From an uncultured Prevotellaceae bacterium (GTDB lineage Bacteria > Bacteroidota > Bacteroidia > Bacteroidales > Muribaculaceae), in NCBI GenBank assembly GCA_937916085.1, contig CALGGO010000028.1:1-61141 (forward strand): a DNA stretch of 61,141 nucleotides, written 5' to 3'. The position numbers were made by a program, and so were the translations under genes. Below the pieces are notes generated by a model. The model was given only the letters and a program-made list of their open reading frames with translations, was not told where the DNA came from and did not search any database. This document shows, in pieces, positions 8,296 to 16,413 of this stretch. Position 1 is the stretch's first letter, and each line of letters starts with the position of its first letter.

Positions 8296-8835
8296 TTAAC
8301 AATTATTAAGGGAATTGTCGGCGTTTTGTTCAAGACGCAATTCTTCCCGACGTTTTTGCTCTCGATATACATTGCGCTTACGCAAGTATATTTTGGCAAT
8401 GGTGTTCCAGTTCTTTTCGTTGGTTTCGATGCCGTGAGATTCCATCCACGCATATATCAAATCTTGTTTCCGTCTGCCAATGTAGCCGAACTTATACAAG
8501 TCATTCCAGAGGGCAATGACAAACCGGGTGCGTATGCACTGTGCCAAAGCCCTGCGTGATTTATGTGACAAGTAGTTGTTGAAACGCACGTTTTTACTCT
8601 TGAACCACGGAATACGGATTGGAACTTTGTCCTTTCCCGGCTCGTTTGGAGCCGCGAAGTAAGGCGGCACCATCAATCCGAGTTCAAGAATATCATTCTC
8701 GGCTGAGTTTTTTGGAAACTCAACAATCTTACCGCCATATTCATGTGTTAACCACTGCGCCAAATATGGATCAAGTTTCAAATAGATAATATATTCGCTC
8801 ATAAAATGTCGCATTTGCTTTATCATGAGAAGCAA
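8296..8835 (-). CDS. Hypothetical replication-region prophage protein
   Basis: Basic protein (IRTRFVIALWNDLYKFGYIG, then a Lys/Arg-rich C-terminal helix) likely to bind nucleic acid or a replication partner, but no named domain is recognised. The frame allows a start at 8835 or at an internal Met (8802, MSEYIIYLKLDPY). The latter looks more natural because the extra residues are not conserved-looking. It starts just after the DnaC-like gene ends at 8838, so translation is probably coupled. Confidence 0.65.
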   Translation of the reverse strand: MLLMIKQMRHFMSEYIIYLKLDPYLAQWLTHEYGGKIVEFPKNSAENDILELGLMVPPYFAAPNEPGKDKVPIRIPWFKSKNVRFNNYLSHKSRRALAQCIRTRFVIALWNDLYKFGYIGRRKQDLIYAWMESHGIETNEKNWNTIAKIYLRKRNVYREQKRREELRLEQNADNSLNNC

Positions 8836-8837
8836 AA

Positions 8838-9551
8838 TTATCGACGATAAGTGATGTCCTGAAAGACGATGACGTGCAGCATTTCGTTGAAACGGTCTGC
8901 AACACGCGCACCATATTTCTGTCGAATATCCTTTGCGGTGAGGTTCGTTGTGACAACAGTGAACTTCTGATGCTGATAGCGATACTCCATTAGTTCGATA
9001 ATGGGGTTGAGCGAGTTGCCATAATGCAGAATTTCAACAGGTTCTTTACCCATATCATCAATGGCAAGCATCGAAGCCCTGCAGTACAAAGTGAAACTGT
9101 CCGTGTCGGTTGCCGCATGAATAATGTCGCGGACATCAACAATGCGAAGCCCGATGTCATAGTAAGGGTCTAAGTCCTTAATGAAGTCAAAGTGATGGCA
9201 GTGGTTCAGATAGTTGATTGCGCTTTGAAGCGCATAAACAAGAGTGGTCTTGCCGTTACCGCAAGTGCCGCAGAGCATCACACCAAACTTTGGGAACTCT
9301 TGTGTGATATACTCAGCCATTGATATGATACTGTTCGAGGTGTTCTCGTCCAGAATCATTTTGCCGTGGCGTTTATCAACGACTGAGGCGTAATGAGCCG
9401 CCAGTAAGTTCGTAGCATCTTGCGGCGACAGGTTAAATCTAAAACGTACTACCATAATCCGATGCCGTATTATCTGAGACATCACTTCCTCGACGCGCTG
9501 AATGTCGATCTTCGGACGCTTTCGTGCGCCCCCTTGATTTGTCAGTTCCAT
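8838..9551 (-). CDS. DnaC-like helicase loader, AAA+ ATPase
   Basis: Walker A GTCGNGKTT (residues ~95-103) and Walker B LAIDDMG (152-158) with a sensor-like VVTTNL further on define a DnaC/IstB-type AAA+ ATPase. Phage loaders of this family place the replicative helicase at the origin. It follows the initiator-type gene and overlaps it by 113 nt in another frame. An internal Met (9455, MVVRFRFNLSPQ) would shorten the overlap, but residues 14-33 read as a natural helical segment, so the long start is kept. Confidence 0.82.
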   Translation of the reverse strand: MELTNQGGARKRPKIDIQRVEEVMSQIIRHRIMVVRFRFNLSPQDATNLLAAHYASVVDKRHGKMILDENTSNSIISMAEYITQEFPKFGVMLCGTCGNGKTTLVYALQSAINYLNHCHHFDFIKDLDPYYDIGLRIVDVRDIIHAATDTDSFTLYCRASMLAIDDMGKEPVEILHYGNSLNPIIELMEYRYQHQKFTVVTTNLTAKDIRQKYGARVADRFNEMLHVIVFQDITYRR

Positions 9552-10275
9552 TTTGCTTGATATTTTTGATTTGAATGTTTAACCAGTGATAGAAATGCTG
9601 CCGGAAGTCTGCCACATCTTTGTGTGACTTTTCCATGCAGAGCATTGCATTAAAAAATTTTTCAAGCCAATCAATCACTTCTCCTGTTGTGATGTTGTGA
9701 TTTTTTGCGGTTGCTTCTAAAAAATTTTGCGCAGCCCTTATTTCTTCAAAAAATTTTTGTTCACGCTCGCGTGATGAGAGAGAATTATTATTTTCTTTAT
9801 TTTCTTTATTATTTAATTCAATCTGTGACCGTTTGCGTGTCTGTGATATGGATTCGTCCTGCTCACTTATATTGTTGCTGTCGGTTCCGTTTTCTACCGA
9901 ATTTACGACCGAATTATCATCGCCATCATCATCGAAATACTGCAATAATTTTTCCCGTTGGTACTTGTTATAATTGCATACGGTTATAACTGTCATATCA
10001 CGGTTGCGATTGCAAACTATCATGTCATTTTTTTCAAGCAAGCGCAAGAAACGCCTTACGGTATCGCCGTTGGTTTTCCAACGAAGCATAAGAGTTCTCG
10101 TGGTCGTCACGAACTGACCACGCTTCAGCTCCAAGTTTTTACTGCCGAACTCAATAGTTCGGTTTTCCCAATGGGCAAGGTATATTATATCAAGCCAACG
10201 CTGGGTGTGCTTTGCTGAAAGCCAAATCCAATGCTCCCATAAAGACCGATGCACAAGAATATAACCTTTAGCCAT
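9439..10275 (-). CDS. Phage replication initiator/replisome organiser (winged-helix N-terminus)
   Basis: The first ~110 residues match the N-terminal domain of phage replisome organisers: a start such as GYILVHRSLWEHWIW, then a DNA-binding helix-turn-helix around residues 50-100 (TRTLMLRWKTNGDTVRRFLR). The C-terminal half is polar with a helical segment (residues 160-240) and a disordered tail. It would bind the prophage origin and recruit the DnaC-like loader encoded next. Such origins often lie inside this gene; the A/T- and Asn-rich section around 9780-9960 is a candidate. Confidence 0.75.
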   Translation of the reverse strand: MAKGYILVHRSLWEHWIWLSAKHTQRWLDIIYLAHWENRTIEFGSKNLELKRGQFVTTTRTLMLRWKTNGDTVRRFLRLLEKNDMIVCNRNRDMTVITVCNYNKYQREKLLQYFDDDGDDNSVVNSVENGTDSNNISEQDESISQTRKRSQIELNNKENKENNNSLSSREREQKFFEEIRAAQNFLEATAKNHNITTGEVIDWLEKFFNAMLCMEKSHKDVADFRQHFYHWLNIQIKNIKQNGTDKSRGRTKASEDRHSARRGSDVSDNTASDYGSTF

Positions 10276-10287
10276 TTTTGCGGTATG

Positions 10288-10491
10288 TTAAAGCTGTGAC
10301 TTCCAAAAGCGAATAATCTCACTGCCGGTATAAAACTTCTGCGCTGTAGAACGCCTCACTCCCTGCCGAATAGCACCGAGACTGGTGTATTTCAGCAGCG
10401 TGTTCCTGTGTATGCCAAGTATAGCACAAGTCTGTGTTATAGAGAATCGCGCATTCATTGACACTTTTGGTTCTTCGGTAGTCATAGTCAT
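10288..10491 (-). CDS. Excisionase/MerR-like small helix-turn-helix protein
   Basis: 67 residues. ITQTCAILGIHRNTLLKYTS is a winged helix-turn-helix recognition segment as in excisionase/MerR-type proteins, followed by a short wing and the KFYTGSEIIRFWK end typical of this Bacteroidetes family. It overlaps the upstream Cro-like gene by 4 nt (ATGA), so the two are co-translated. Likely role: recombination directionality or early regulation. Confidence 0.75.
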   Translation of the reverse strand: MTMTTEEPKVSMNARFSITQTCAILGIHRNTLLKYTSLGAIRQGVRRSTAQKFYTGSEIIRFWKSQL

Positions 10492-10706
10492 TCGTTTTCA
10501 GGGAATAGCTCATCATATGGCACGCCGAAGTGTTGTGAGAGCGTGATCATCACATTCATGTCGGGTTGCGATTCGCCGGAAATCCATTTACGTACAGCCG
10601 TTTCAGAGCGGTTTGTTAATTGCGCAACGGTCTTGATAAAAGACGCGGCAGGTGTGGGGCGTTTCTTTGCCCGATAGTACAATGCCTTCAATGTTCTCTG
10701 TCTCAT
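10488..10706 (-). CDS. Cro-like XRE-family regulator
   Basis: 72 residues with an XRE helix-turn-helix (FIKTVAQLTNRSETAVRKWI, then SQHFGVPYDELF). It is the first gene of the leftward early operon and is divergent from the CI-like gene at 10924 across a 217-nt AT-rich control region. Likely role: early-gene control during lytic switching. Confidence 0.78.
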   Translation of the reverse strand: MRQRTLKALYYRAKKRPTPAASFIKTVAQLTNRSETAVRKWISGESQPDMNVMITLSQHFGVPYDELFPENE

Positions 10707-10923
10707 AAGTTTATGCCTTTGATAAAAAATAAATTTGTTATAATTAAAATTTTAACGATTATAATTTTTGTGATAACGAAAATTATTCGTAACTTTGCGG
10801 CGAAATTAAAAATTTCAAGAACAAGGTTATATTTCCGTTATAACAAAATTATTGCAAAGGTAGTGATAATTTTGTAATAGCAAGCAGAAAACTGCAAAAA
10901 AAATTATATCAACGGCAAAAGAA
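10707..10923. promoter_or_regulatory. Divergent lysogeny control region with promoter and operator-like repeats
   Basis: Rightward promoter: TTTG at 10767-10770, 19 nt, TAACTTTG at 10790-10797, an exact Bacteroidetes match, giving a ~120-nt leader to the CI-like gene. Three related elements of the form TTATAACAAAATTA occur: reverse-strand near 10730-10745, forward near 10838-10851, and a diverged reverse copy near 10861-10880. They are candidate operators for the two XRE proteins. Confidence 0.65.
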
Positions 10924-11286
10924 ATGAGAACGTTGGATTTGCAAAGAATACGCAAGGAGTTCAAGGTGACGCAATTACGCTTGGCGGAATTGACCGGCTA
11001 CCCACAGGGCTTTCTATCTCGTGTCGAGAATAAGAAAGCTCCGGCTCCCGTTGAGTTAATCAATAAGATAGCAAATGTATTGGAAATCTCCGACATCGAC
11101 GAGTACATCATACCCGATGAGGACGAAGTGCGCCGTGCCGCTGTTGTAGAGCAAAAGCAAAAGGTCGAGCAAGATAGGATTGACCGTTTGCTCTCTATTA
11201 TAGAGCATCGTGACAGGCGCATCGAGAAGTTAGAAGCAGAGGTTGACCGCTTGCGAAAAATCATCGACAACATGAAGAAAACGTAA
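10924..11286 (+). CDS. CI-like XRE-family repressor with C-terminal coiled coil
   Basis: 120 residues: an XRE helix-turn-helix (VTQLRLAELTGYPQGFLSRV, residues 15-34) followed by an acidic linker and a Lys/Glu/Arg-rich coiled coil (residues ~75-118) that would mediate oligomerisation. It lacks the LexA-like peptidase domain of lambda CI, so SOS-type self-cleavage is not expected. It is divergent from the Cro-like gene and is the last gene before the tRNA attachment site. Confidence 0.78.
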   Translation: MRTLDLQRIRKEFKVTQLRLAELTGYPQGFLSRVENKKAPAPVELINKIANVLEISDIDEYIIPDEDEVRRAAVVEQKQKVEQDRIDRLLSIIEHRDRRIEKLEAEVDRLRKIIDNMKKT

Positions 11287-11368
11287 ATTGAGTGCGCCTT
11301 TGAGTGCACATCGTGATAACTTAATTTTAATTGTTTAATAATCAAGTTATTACAACGTATATTTTCAA

Positions 11369-11412
11369 GCTTTGGGAGCAGGAGGTCCCAGGTTCGAATC
11401 CTGGTACCCCGA
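11369..11412 (+). other. Attachment-site scar: 3' half of tRNA-Pro(TGG)
   Basis: The sequence runs from the anticodon loop (TTTGGGA, anticodon TGG) through the 3' anticodon stem (GCAGG), variable loop (AGGTC), T-arm (CCAGG TTCGAAT CCTGG), acceptor strand TACCCCG and discriminator A. The upstream sequence does not supply the D-arm, the 5' acceptor strand CGGGGTA, or the full 5' anticodon stem (CAAGC instead of CCTGC). This is therefore the original 3' half displaced by integration; the rebuilt intact tRNA should sit at the left end outside the window. Confidence 0.85.
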
Positions 11413-11420
11413 CGAACAAG

Positions 11421-11470
11421 AAAATTGCTAAAAGCCAATTAATTATTAATTGTTTTTAGCGATTTTTCTT
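11421..11470 (+). terminator. Terminator of the disrupted tRNA-Pro gene
   Basis: AAAATTGCTAAAA pairs with TTTTAGCGATTTT (one G-T pair) and ends in a T-run, 9 nt after the tRNA 3' end. Its retention next to the 3' half shows which side is the original chromosome. Confidence 0.75.
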
Positions 11471-11926
11471 TATTAAACCCGAATCGGTGATTACTGTTCA
11501 ACGGGCTGCATGTCTCCTGGGAACGTCGCCTGTATATCTTGTAAGCCTGGCTGAATAGCGTATGGCTGTGGTCAAGCCTGTCGCCCATTGTGGCAAAGAG
11601 CTACGGCTTTGCGTAGGTATTCTTTATCTTTAACATCTGTATGATTTTGCATAAAAATTCACAAAACCTTACAGATTTATGCAACAGACTAATGCCACAA
11701 TAAGTTTGTTGCCAAAGGGCACATCCCTTTAAAGGAAGACTTTCTATTATTATGTGTTTATCATCTCACGTTTTGATGTTCAAATCAACGGAAAAAGTGA
11801 TGACGCGCTTTTTATTGAATAAATATTGCTATCCGCTGAATAATATTGCATAGCAAACAATAATAATGAGATCATTTGCGTATAATCATAAAACAAAGCC
11901 ATAAACTAACTAAAAATGAGATTAAT

Positions 11927-13756
11927 ATGAAAAAGATGTTTTTTATATCACTTGCAGTGATTTCGTTGGTCCTGGTCGGATGTTCCGATGACCCATATTA
12001 TGATATAGATCCCTCTGGCAACGGAGGCAGTGTGATACCTGGCGGACAAGGAGGCAGTAATGCCACTGGCGATGACTTGGAGGAGTTTGACATAAGTTTT
12101 GACACGTCGCCCCTCACCGAGAGCGAGACAATACCGAGCGATGAGAACGATGAAACCTATGACGACTATGTGGAGCACACCACTATCTCACGTCAGATTA
12201 CCGTGAACTTTAACGGGAGCAGCGCCACCGTAGATGGCAACACCGACGGTGTGGATGTGACTGTTGATGGCGCACATGTCACCGTTGTCAACGGCAACAA
12301 AGGCATGGAGTTCATATTGACAGGTAACACAAGCAACGGCTCTTTCAAGTCATATAGTGACTATAAGTTCAAAATCACTCTCGACGGTGCCGACATCACT
12401 AACCCTAATGGTCCCGCCATCAATAACCAAAGCCACAAGCGCACGTTTGTGGAACTCGTCGATGGCACTACCAATAGCTTAACCGATGGCAGCGCCTATA
12501 GCAATATTCCCGATGACGAAGACTGCAAGGCTTGCTTCTTCAGCGAGGGGCAGCTCATCTTCAGCGGCAGCGGCATTCTCAATGTGACAGGAAACTACAA
12601 GAATGGTGTTTGCAGTGACGACTATGTCCGTTTTCGCCCCGGCAATGTGATAAACATCAGTGCAAACAAGAGCAACGGCGTCAAGACTAACGATGGCGTG
12701 TTTGTGAACGGCGGCGTACTTAATATCAGCGTTAGCGGCACGGCAGCCAAGGGCATCTCAAGCGATGCGCTGGTGACAATCGATGGCGGACGCACTACTA
12801 TCATCACATCAGGTAATGGCGAGTATGACAGCGATGAGAAAGACACCAACGCGAGCGCAGGCATCAAGGCCGACAGCATCTTCACCATGAACAGCGGTGA
12901 GCTCTACATCAAGAGCACCGGTTCGGGAGGAAAGGGCATCAACAGCGATCAGTCCATCACTTTCAATGGCGGCACCGTGGAAATTCTCACCACTGGCTCA
13001 CGCTACAGCTACGGCAGTCTGCACTCCAGCGCCAAAGGCATAAAGGGTGACGGCGATGTAATAGTCAATGACGGAAGCATAAAGGTGCGCACCACAGGCG
13101 GTGAAGGCAGTGAAGGCATTGAGAGCAAGAGCGACCTTTACATAAAGGGCGGCACCGTGGAGGTGTCAAGCTATGACGATGCCATCAATGTTGCCAACAA
13201 GTCGCATCAGCTCACCATTTCAGGTGGCAGCGTTTATGCCTACAGCACCAACAATGACGCCATCGACAGCAACGGAAGCATCACCATCTCGGGAGGCATA
13301 GTGATTGCCGCTGGTGCCTTGCAGCCCGAGGGCGGCATCGACAGCGACAACACCGCCATCGTCATCAATGGAGGTGTAGTGATTGGGCTTGGTGGAGAGA
13401 ATAGCACAGTATCGAGTTCGAGCAAGCAGATTACTCTTGTCTCAGGCAATCAAATCACTGCTGGCACCACGATGGCTATTACTTGCGGTAGCAATGGTGT
13501 ACTCGCCTACAGTGTTCCACGTTCCTTCAACCAGATGATAATATCGTCGCCCAAATTCACCAGCGGTGGTTCCTTTTCCATCGTCTCGGGATGCAGTGTG
13601 AGTGGAGGAAGCACATTCCATGGCTTGACGACTGGTGGCACCACAAGCGGTGGCAGCAGTGTGGCAAGCGGCACACTAAGCTCCACTGTCACTTATAGCA
13701 ACACATCGGCCAGCAGTGGTGGCGGCGGTGGCGGAGTTCCTGGCGGTTGGCACTAA
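11927..13756 (+). CDS. Surface lipoprotein, Cthe_2159-type carbohydrate-binding beta-helix
   Basis: Starts at MKKMFFISLAVISLVLVGC with the lipidated Cys at residue 19 followed by SDD, the acidic signature that directs Bacteroidetes lipoproteins to the cell surface. After an acidic linker (to ~85) come many short Gly/Asn/Asp repeats of the type GIKADSIFTMNSGELYIKS and GIKGDGDVIVNDGSI, as in the Cthe_2159 family, a right-handed beta-helix that binds acidic plant polysaccharides. The C-terminus is a Ser/Gly-rich tail. I chose the ATG at 11927 over the one at 11876 because it gives a proper signal peptide. It ends tail-to-tail with the DUF4491 gene, sharing 4 nt. Confidence 0.85.
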   Translation: MKKMFFISLAVISLVLVGCSDDPYYDIDPSGNGGSVIPGGQGGSNATGDDLEEFDISFDTSPLTESETIPSDENDETYDDYVEHTTISRQITVNFNGSSATVDGNTDGVDVTVDGAHVTVVNGNKGMEFILTGNTSNGSFKSYSDYKFKITLDGADITNPNGPAINNQSHKRTFVELVDGTTNSLTDGSAYSNIPDDEDCKACFFSEGQLIFSGSGILNVTGNYKNGVCSDDYVRFRPGNVINISANKSNGVKTNDGVFVNGGVLNISVSGTAAKGISSDALVTIDGGRTTIITSGNGEYDSDEKDTNASAGIKADSIFTMNSGELYIKSTGSGGKGINSDQSITFNGGTVEILTTGSRYSYGSLHSSAKGIKGDGDVIVNDGSIKVRTTGGEGSEGIESKSDLYIKGGTVEVSSYDDAINVANKSHQLTISGGSVYAYSTNNDAIDSNGSITISGGIVIAAGALQPEGGIDSDNTAIVINGGVVIGLGGENSTVSSSSKQITLVSGNQITAGTTMAITCGSNGVLAYSVPRSFNQMIISSPKFTSGGSFSIVSGCSVSGGSTFHGLTTGGTTSGGSSVASGTLSSTVTYSNTSASSGGGGGGVPGGWH

Positions 13757-14067
13757 TGGCGGAGGGTGTTGGAGCCGTATTCATGCTCACGCTTGGGATT
13801 CATAGGGAACCAACCTTTCTCAACGCGCTTTTTCTGGGCAAACAGCTCACCTATGCCCCAAAGGGCAGAGGCGCCGAACACTCCGAGGAATGACGAGAGA
13901 TAGATATTCTCGATAAAAAGAGCCATCACACAGCAGCTGACACCTATTAGAAGGTAGAGAACCCAGGGACGTGTGCCCCAGTGATATTCCGTCTTGATGA
14001 CTATTGGATGCCAGATGCCTATGGTGAGAAAGGTCACGATGGCGATGATAATTCCTGTAAAATACAT
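13753..14067 (-). CDS. DUF4491 family small membrane protein
   Basis: 104 residues from MYFTGIIIAIVTFLTIGIWH. Three to four hydrophobic segments and the C-terminal motif SALWGIGELFAQKKRVEKGW are characteristic of DUF4491, widespread in Bacteroidales and of unknown function. The start at 14067 is preferred to 14154 because the extra N-terminal residues overlap the -7 box TATCTTTG (14099-14092). Its stop overlaps the stop of the convergent lipoprotein gene. Confidence 0.85.
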   Translation of the reverse strand: MYFTGIIIAIVTFLTIGIWHPIVIKTEYHWGTRPWVLYLLIGVSCCVMALFIENIYLSSFLGVFGASALWGIGELFAQKKRVEKGWFPMNPKREHEYGSNTLRH

Positions 14068-14091
14068 GACTTTTTTTATTACATTTGAGCG

Positions 14092-14123
14092 CAAAGATAG
14101 CAATAGTTTTTTTGATTTGCAAC
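14092..14123 (-). promoter_or_regulatory. Promoter of the DUF4491 gene
   Basis: On the minus strand: GTTG (near-match to TTTG) at 14123-14120, 20 nt, then TATCTTTG at 14099-14092, 25 nt before the ATG. Confidence 0.5.
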
Positions 14124-14178
14124 AGAGTGCGCTAAGCAATCTATAATCTTGCACTCATAAGCAGAAACGATGTAAAGA

Positions 14179-14212
14179 AAAAGCACTTCTCGGTTGGATG
14201 AGAAGTGCTTTT
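14179..14212 (-). terminator. Terminator of fusA2
   Basis: Perfect 13-bp stem AAAAGCACTTCTC/GAGAAGTGCTTTT with an 8-nt loop, 39 nt beyond the fusA2 stop. The A/T flanks make it potentially bidirectional. Confidence 0.85.
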
Positions 14213-14250
14213 CGGCATTGTAATGTAAGGGGAATATAGAAGAGAGGGGA

Positions 14251-16413
14251 TTAATCCTCGTCTTTGTTGGCTTCTTCGTATTCCTTGAGGAGCTTCTCCT
14301 GAACATCACCAGGAACGAGCTCGTAGCTAGCGAACTTCATCGAGAACGAAGCACGTCCACCAGTGATAGAACTCAAAGCGGTAGAGTAGCTTGCCATCTC
14401 CTTCAATGGGATGCGAGCCTTGATGGTCTCAAGACCGTTGGCGCTCGACATATCCATCATGATGCCGCGGCGACCGGGAAGGTCACTTTGCACGCCACCC
14501 ATTGCATCGCTTGGAACGAGAATCTCAACATCGTAGATAGGCTCGAGAACCTTAGGATTAGCGTCTCGGAAGGCCTTGCTGAAGGCGTTACGGGCTGCCA
14601 GACGGAACGAGATTTCGTTACTGTCAACCGGGTGCATCTTACCATCGTAGATGCACACGCGCACGTCGCGAGCGTAAGAGCCAGTCAATGGTCCTTGCTC
14701 CATGCGGTCCATGATACCCTTCACGATAGCGGGAATGAAGCGTGCGTCGATAGCACCACCCACGATACAGTTGTAAATCACGAGCTTGCCACCCCAGTCG
14801 AGGTCCATCTCCTGCTTATCGCGGACGCTCATCTTGAACTCCTGGTTGCCAAACTTGTAAACATCGGGCTCGGGCATACCTTCGCGGTAAGGCTCGATAA
14901 TCAGGTGTACCTCACCAAACTGACCCGAACCACCCGACTGCTTCTTGTGACGATAGTCGGCACGAGCGGCCTTAGTGATGGTCTCGCGATAAGGAATCTT
15001 AGGCTCGATGTACTCGATTTGAACCTTCTCGTTATTCTCGATGCGCCACTTGAGGGTGCGCAGGTGGAGCTCGCCCTGACCGCTGATGATGGTCTGCTTC
15101 AACTCCTTAGACTGCTCGATAATCCAAGTTGGGTCTTCCTCGTGCATGCGGTTGAGGATTTGGCCGAGTTTCTCAATCTCACTCTCATTAACTGGGCGGA
15201 TAGCACGCTGGTACTTGGGAGCGGGATATTGGATGAAGTCGTAAACGCGTTCGCAGTCCTTGTCGTTGAGAGTGTTGCCACGGCGCACGTCTTTAAGTTT
15301 CACTGTAGCGCCGATGTCGCCAGCCTGCAACTCGTCGATAGGAGTCTTTGCCAAGCAGCCGCACACGGTGTTGAGCTGTGTGATGCGCTCCTTGCTGCCG
15401 CGGTTCATGTTATTGAGGTCAGTACCGGCCTTGATGGTGCCGCTCATCACCTTGAAGTAAGAAACCTCGCCAATGTGAGGCTCAACGGTGGTTTTGAAGA
15501 AGAAGAGGCTTGTTGGACCGTTGGGGTCGCATTTTACCTCGTTGCCATCGGTGTCGGTAACGGCGGGCATCTCGGCGGTGGTGGGAACTACCTCGCCAAG
15601 GAATTCCATGAGGCGGTCAACGCCCACGTTCTTCTCGCCGCTGATGCACATTACTGGAATAACGCTGCAGTCGATAAGACCCTTGCGCACGCCGTCAACG
15701 ATTTCCTCTGGGCTGAGGCTGTCGGTCTCAAGGAATTTCTCCATGAGTGTCTCATCACCTTCGGCAGCCATCTCCACGAGAGCCATGTTCAGCTCCTCGG
15801 CACGGTCTTGATGGGCGGCGTCGATGTCGGTGACGGTAGCCTTGCCACTGTCGCCGTCGTAGGTATACTGCTTCATTGTCATCACGTCAACAATGCTCTT
15901 GAAGCCTGCGCCAGTCGAAACAGGGAATTGCACGGGAACCACCTTGTTGCCAAAGGTCTCGCGCAGCTGGTTGAGGGCGTTGTCATAGTCAGCTGCATCG
16001 TTGTCAAGACGGTTGATGGCGAAGATGAGAGGCTTCTTGATGTTGCCCACGGTGCGATACTGGTTCTGAGTACCTACCTCAATTGCGTTCTGGCCGTTGA
16101 TGAGCATCAAGCCGGTGTCGGTGACGTTGAGGGCGGTAACAATGTTGCCAACATAGTCGTCCATGCCTGGGCAGTCGATAAAGTTTAGCTTCTTGCCGTT
16201 GTTCTCCACGCTAAAGATGGTTGAGAACACCGAGTTGCCATACTCCTTCTCCACAGGGAAATAGTCACACACGGTGTTACCTGCGTCGATAGTGCCGCGG
16301 CGGTTGATAAGGCCGCAGTCAAAGATGATAGACTCGGCAAGGGTAGTTTTACCCGAGCCTTTGTTTCCTAATAATGAGATGTTACGAATCTCGTTACTCT
16401 TATAAACTTTCAT
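14251..16413 (-). CDS. fusA2: EF-G paralogue EF-G2, GTPase-deficient type
   Basis: 720 residues with the full EF-G domain order: G domain (P-loop GNKGSGKT at 16-23), domain II, III, IV and V (C-terminal GGRASFSMKFASYELVP). The switch II motif is DCPGMDD (80-86) where canonical EF-G has DTPGHVD, so the catalytic His is Met, and the switch I RGITI is replaced by YGNSVFST. The same features mark Bacteroides EF-G2, reported to support translation without GTP hydrolysis and to be needed during carbon limitation and gut colonisation. A -7 box TAACTTTG lies at 16532-16525, implying a leader of about 100 nt. It is monocistronic with its own terminator. Confidence 0.9.
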   Translation of the reverse strand: MKVYKSNEIRNISLLGNKGSGKTTLAESIIFDCGLINRRGTIDAGNTVCDYFPVEKEYGNSVFSTIFSVENNGKKLNFIDCPGMDDYVGNIVTALNVTDTGLMLINGQNAIEVGTQNQYRTVGNIKKPLIFAINRLDNDAADYDNALNQLRETFGNKVVPVQFPVSTGAGFKSIVDVMTMKQYTYDGDSGKATVTDIDAAHQDRAEELNMALVEMAAEGDETLMEKFLETDSLSPEEIVDGVRKGLIDCSVIPVMCISGEKNVGVDRLMEFLGEVVPTTAEMPAVTDTDGNEVKCDPNGPTSLFFFKTTVEPHIGEVSYFKVMSGTIKAGTDLNNMNRGSKERITQLNTVCGCLAKTPIDELQAGDIGATVKLKDVRRGNTLNDKDCERVYDFIQYPAPKYQRAIRPVNESEIEKLGQILNRMHEEDPTWIIEQSKELKQTIISGQGELHLRTLKWRIENNEKVQIEYIEPKIPYRETITKAARADYRHKKQSGGSGQFGEVHLIIEPYREGMPEPDVYKFGNQEFKMSVRDKQEMDLDWGGKLVIYNCIVGGAIDARFIPAIVKGIMDRMEQGPLTGSYARDVRVCIYDGKMHPVDSNEISFRLAARNAFSKAFRDANPKVLEPIYDVEILVPSDAMGGVQSDLPGRRGIMMDMSSANGLETIKARIPLKEMASYSTALSSITGGRASFSMKFASYELVPGDVQEKLLKEYEEANKDED

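Larger units (their letters stand above)
1..11412. mobile_element. Right-hand part of an integrated prophage-like element
   Basis: A block of phage genes (capsid, ClpP-type protease, replication initiator, DnaC-like loader, Cro/CI-like regulators) ends at a tRNA-Pro 3' half at 11369-11412, the usual scar of tyrosine-integrase insertion into a tRNA gene. Cargo on the opposite strand is an AbiE toxin-antitoxin pair; ArdA is also carried. The left end lies outside the window. No integrase, portal, terminase or tail gene is visible here, so intactness cannot be judged. A non-phage integrative element carrying head genes is possible but less likely. Confidence 0.8.
11287..11926. other. Element end and chromosomal gap without a gene
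   Basis: Contains a weak hairpin (GATAACTT at 11315-11322 with AAGTTATT at 11344-11351), the tRNA-Pro 3' half, its terminator, and then ~450 nt with no convincing ORF. Within it, TTGCATAAA (11647-11655) and TTTATGCAA (11676-11684) form a 9-bp inverted repeat. Short frames at 11480-11620 on the minus strand look like gene debris but match nothing I recognise. Confidence 0.55.

Noticed and set aside
11471..11640. Possible gene fragment after the tRNA terminator (minus-strand frame around MGDRLDHSHTLF)
   Set aside because: Short, without recognised homology or start signals; could be debris but cannot be supported.
14488..16188. A 566-codon open frame on the plus strand, antisense to fusA2
   Set aside because: It is an exact shadow of a well-supported EF-G gene. 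Codon bias in GC-containing third positions of fusA2 keeps the antisense frame open. No family features or start signals.
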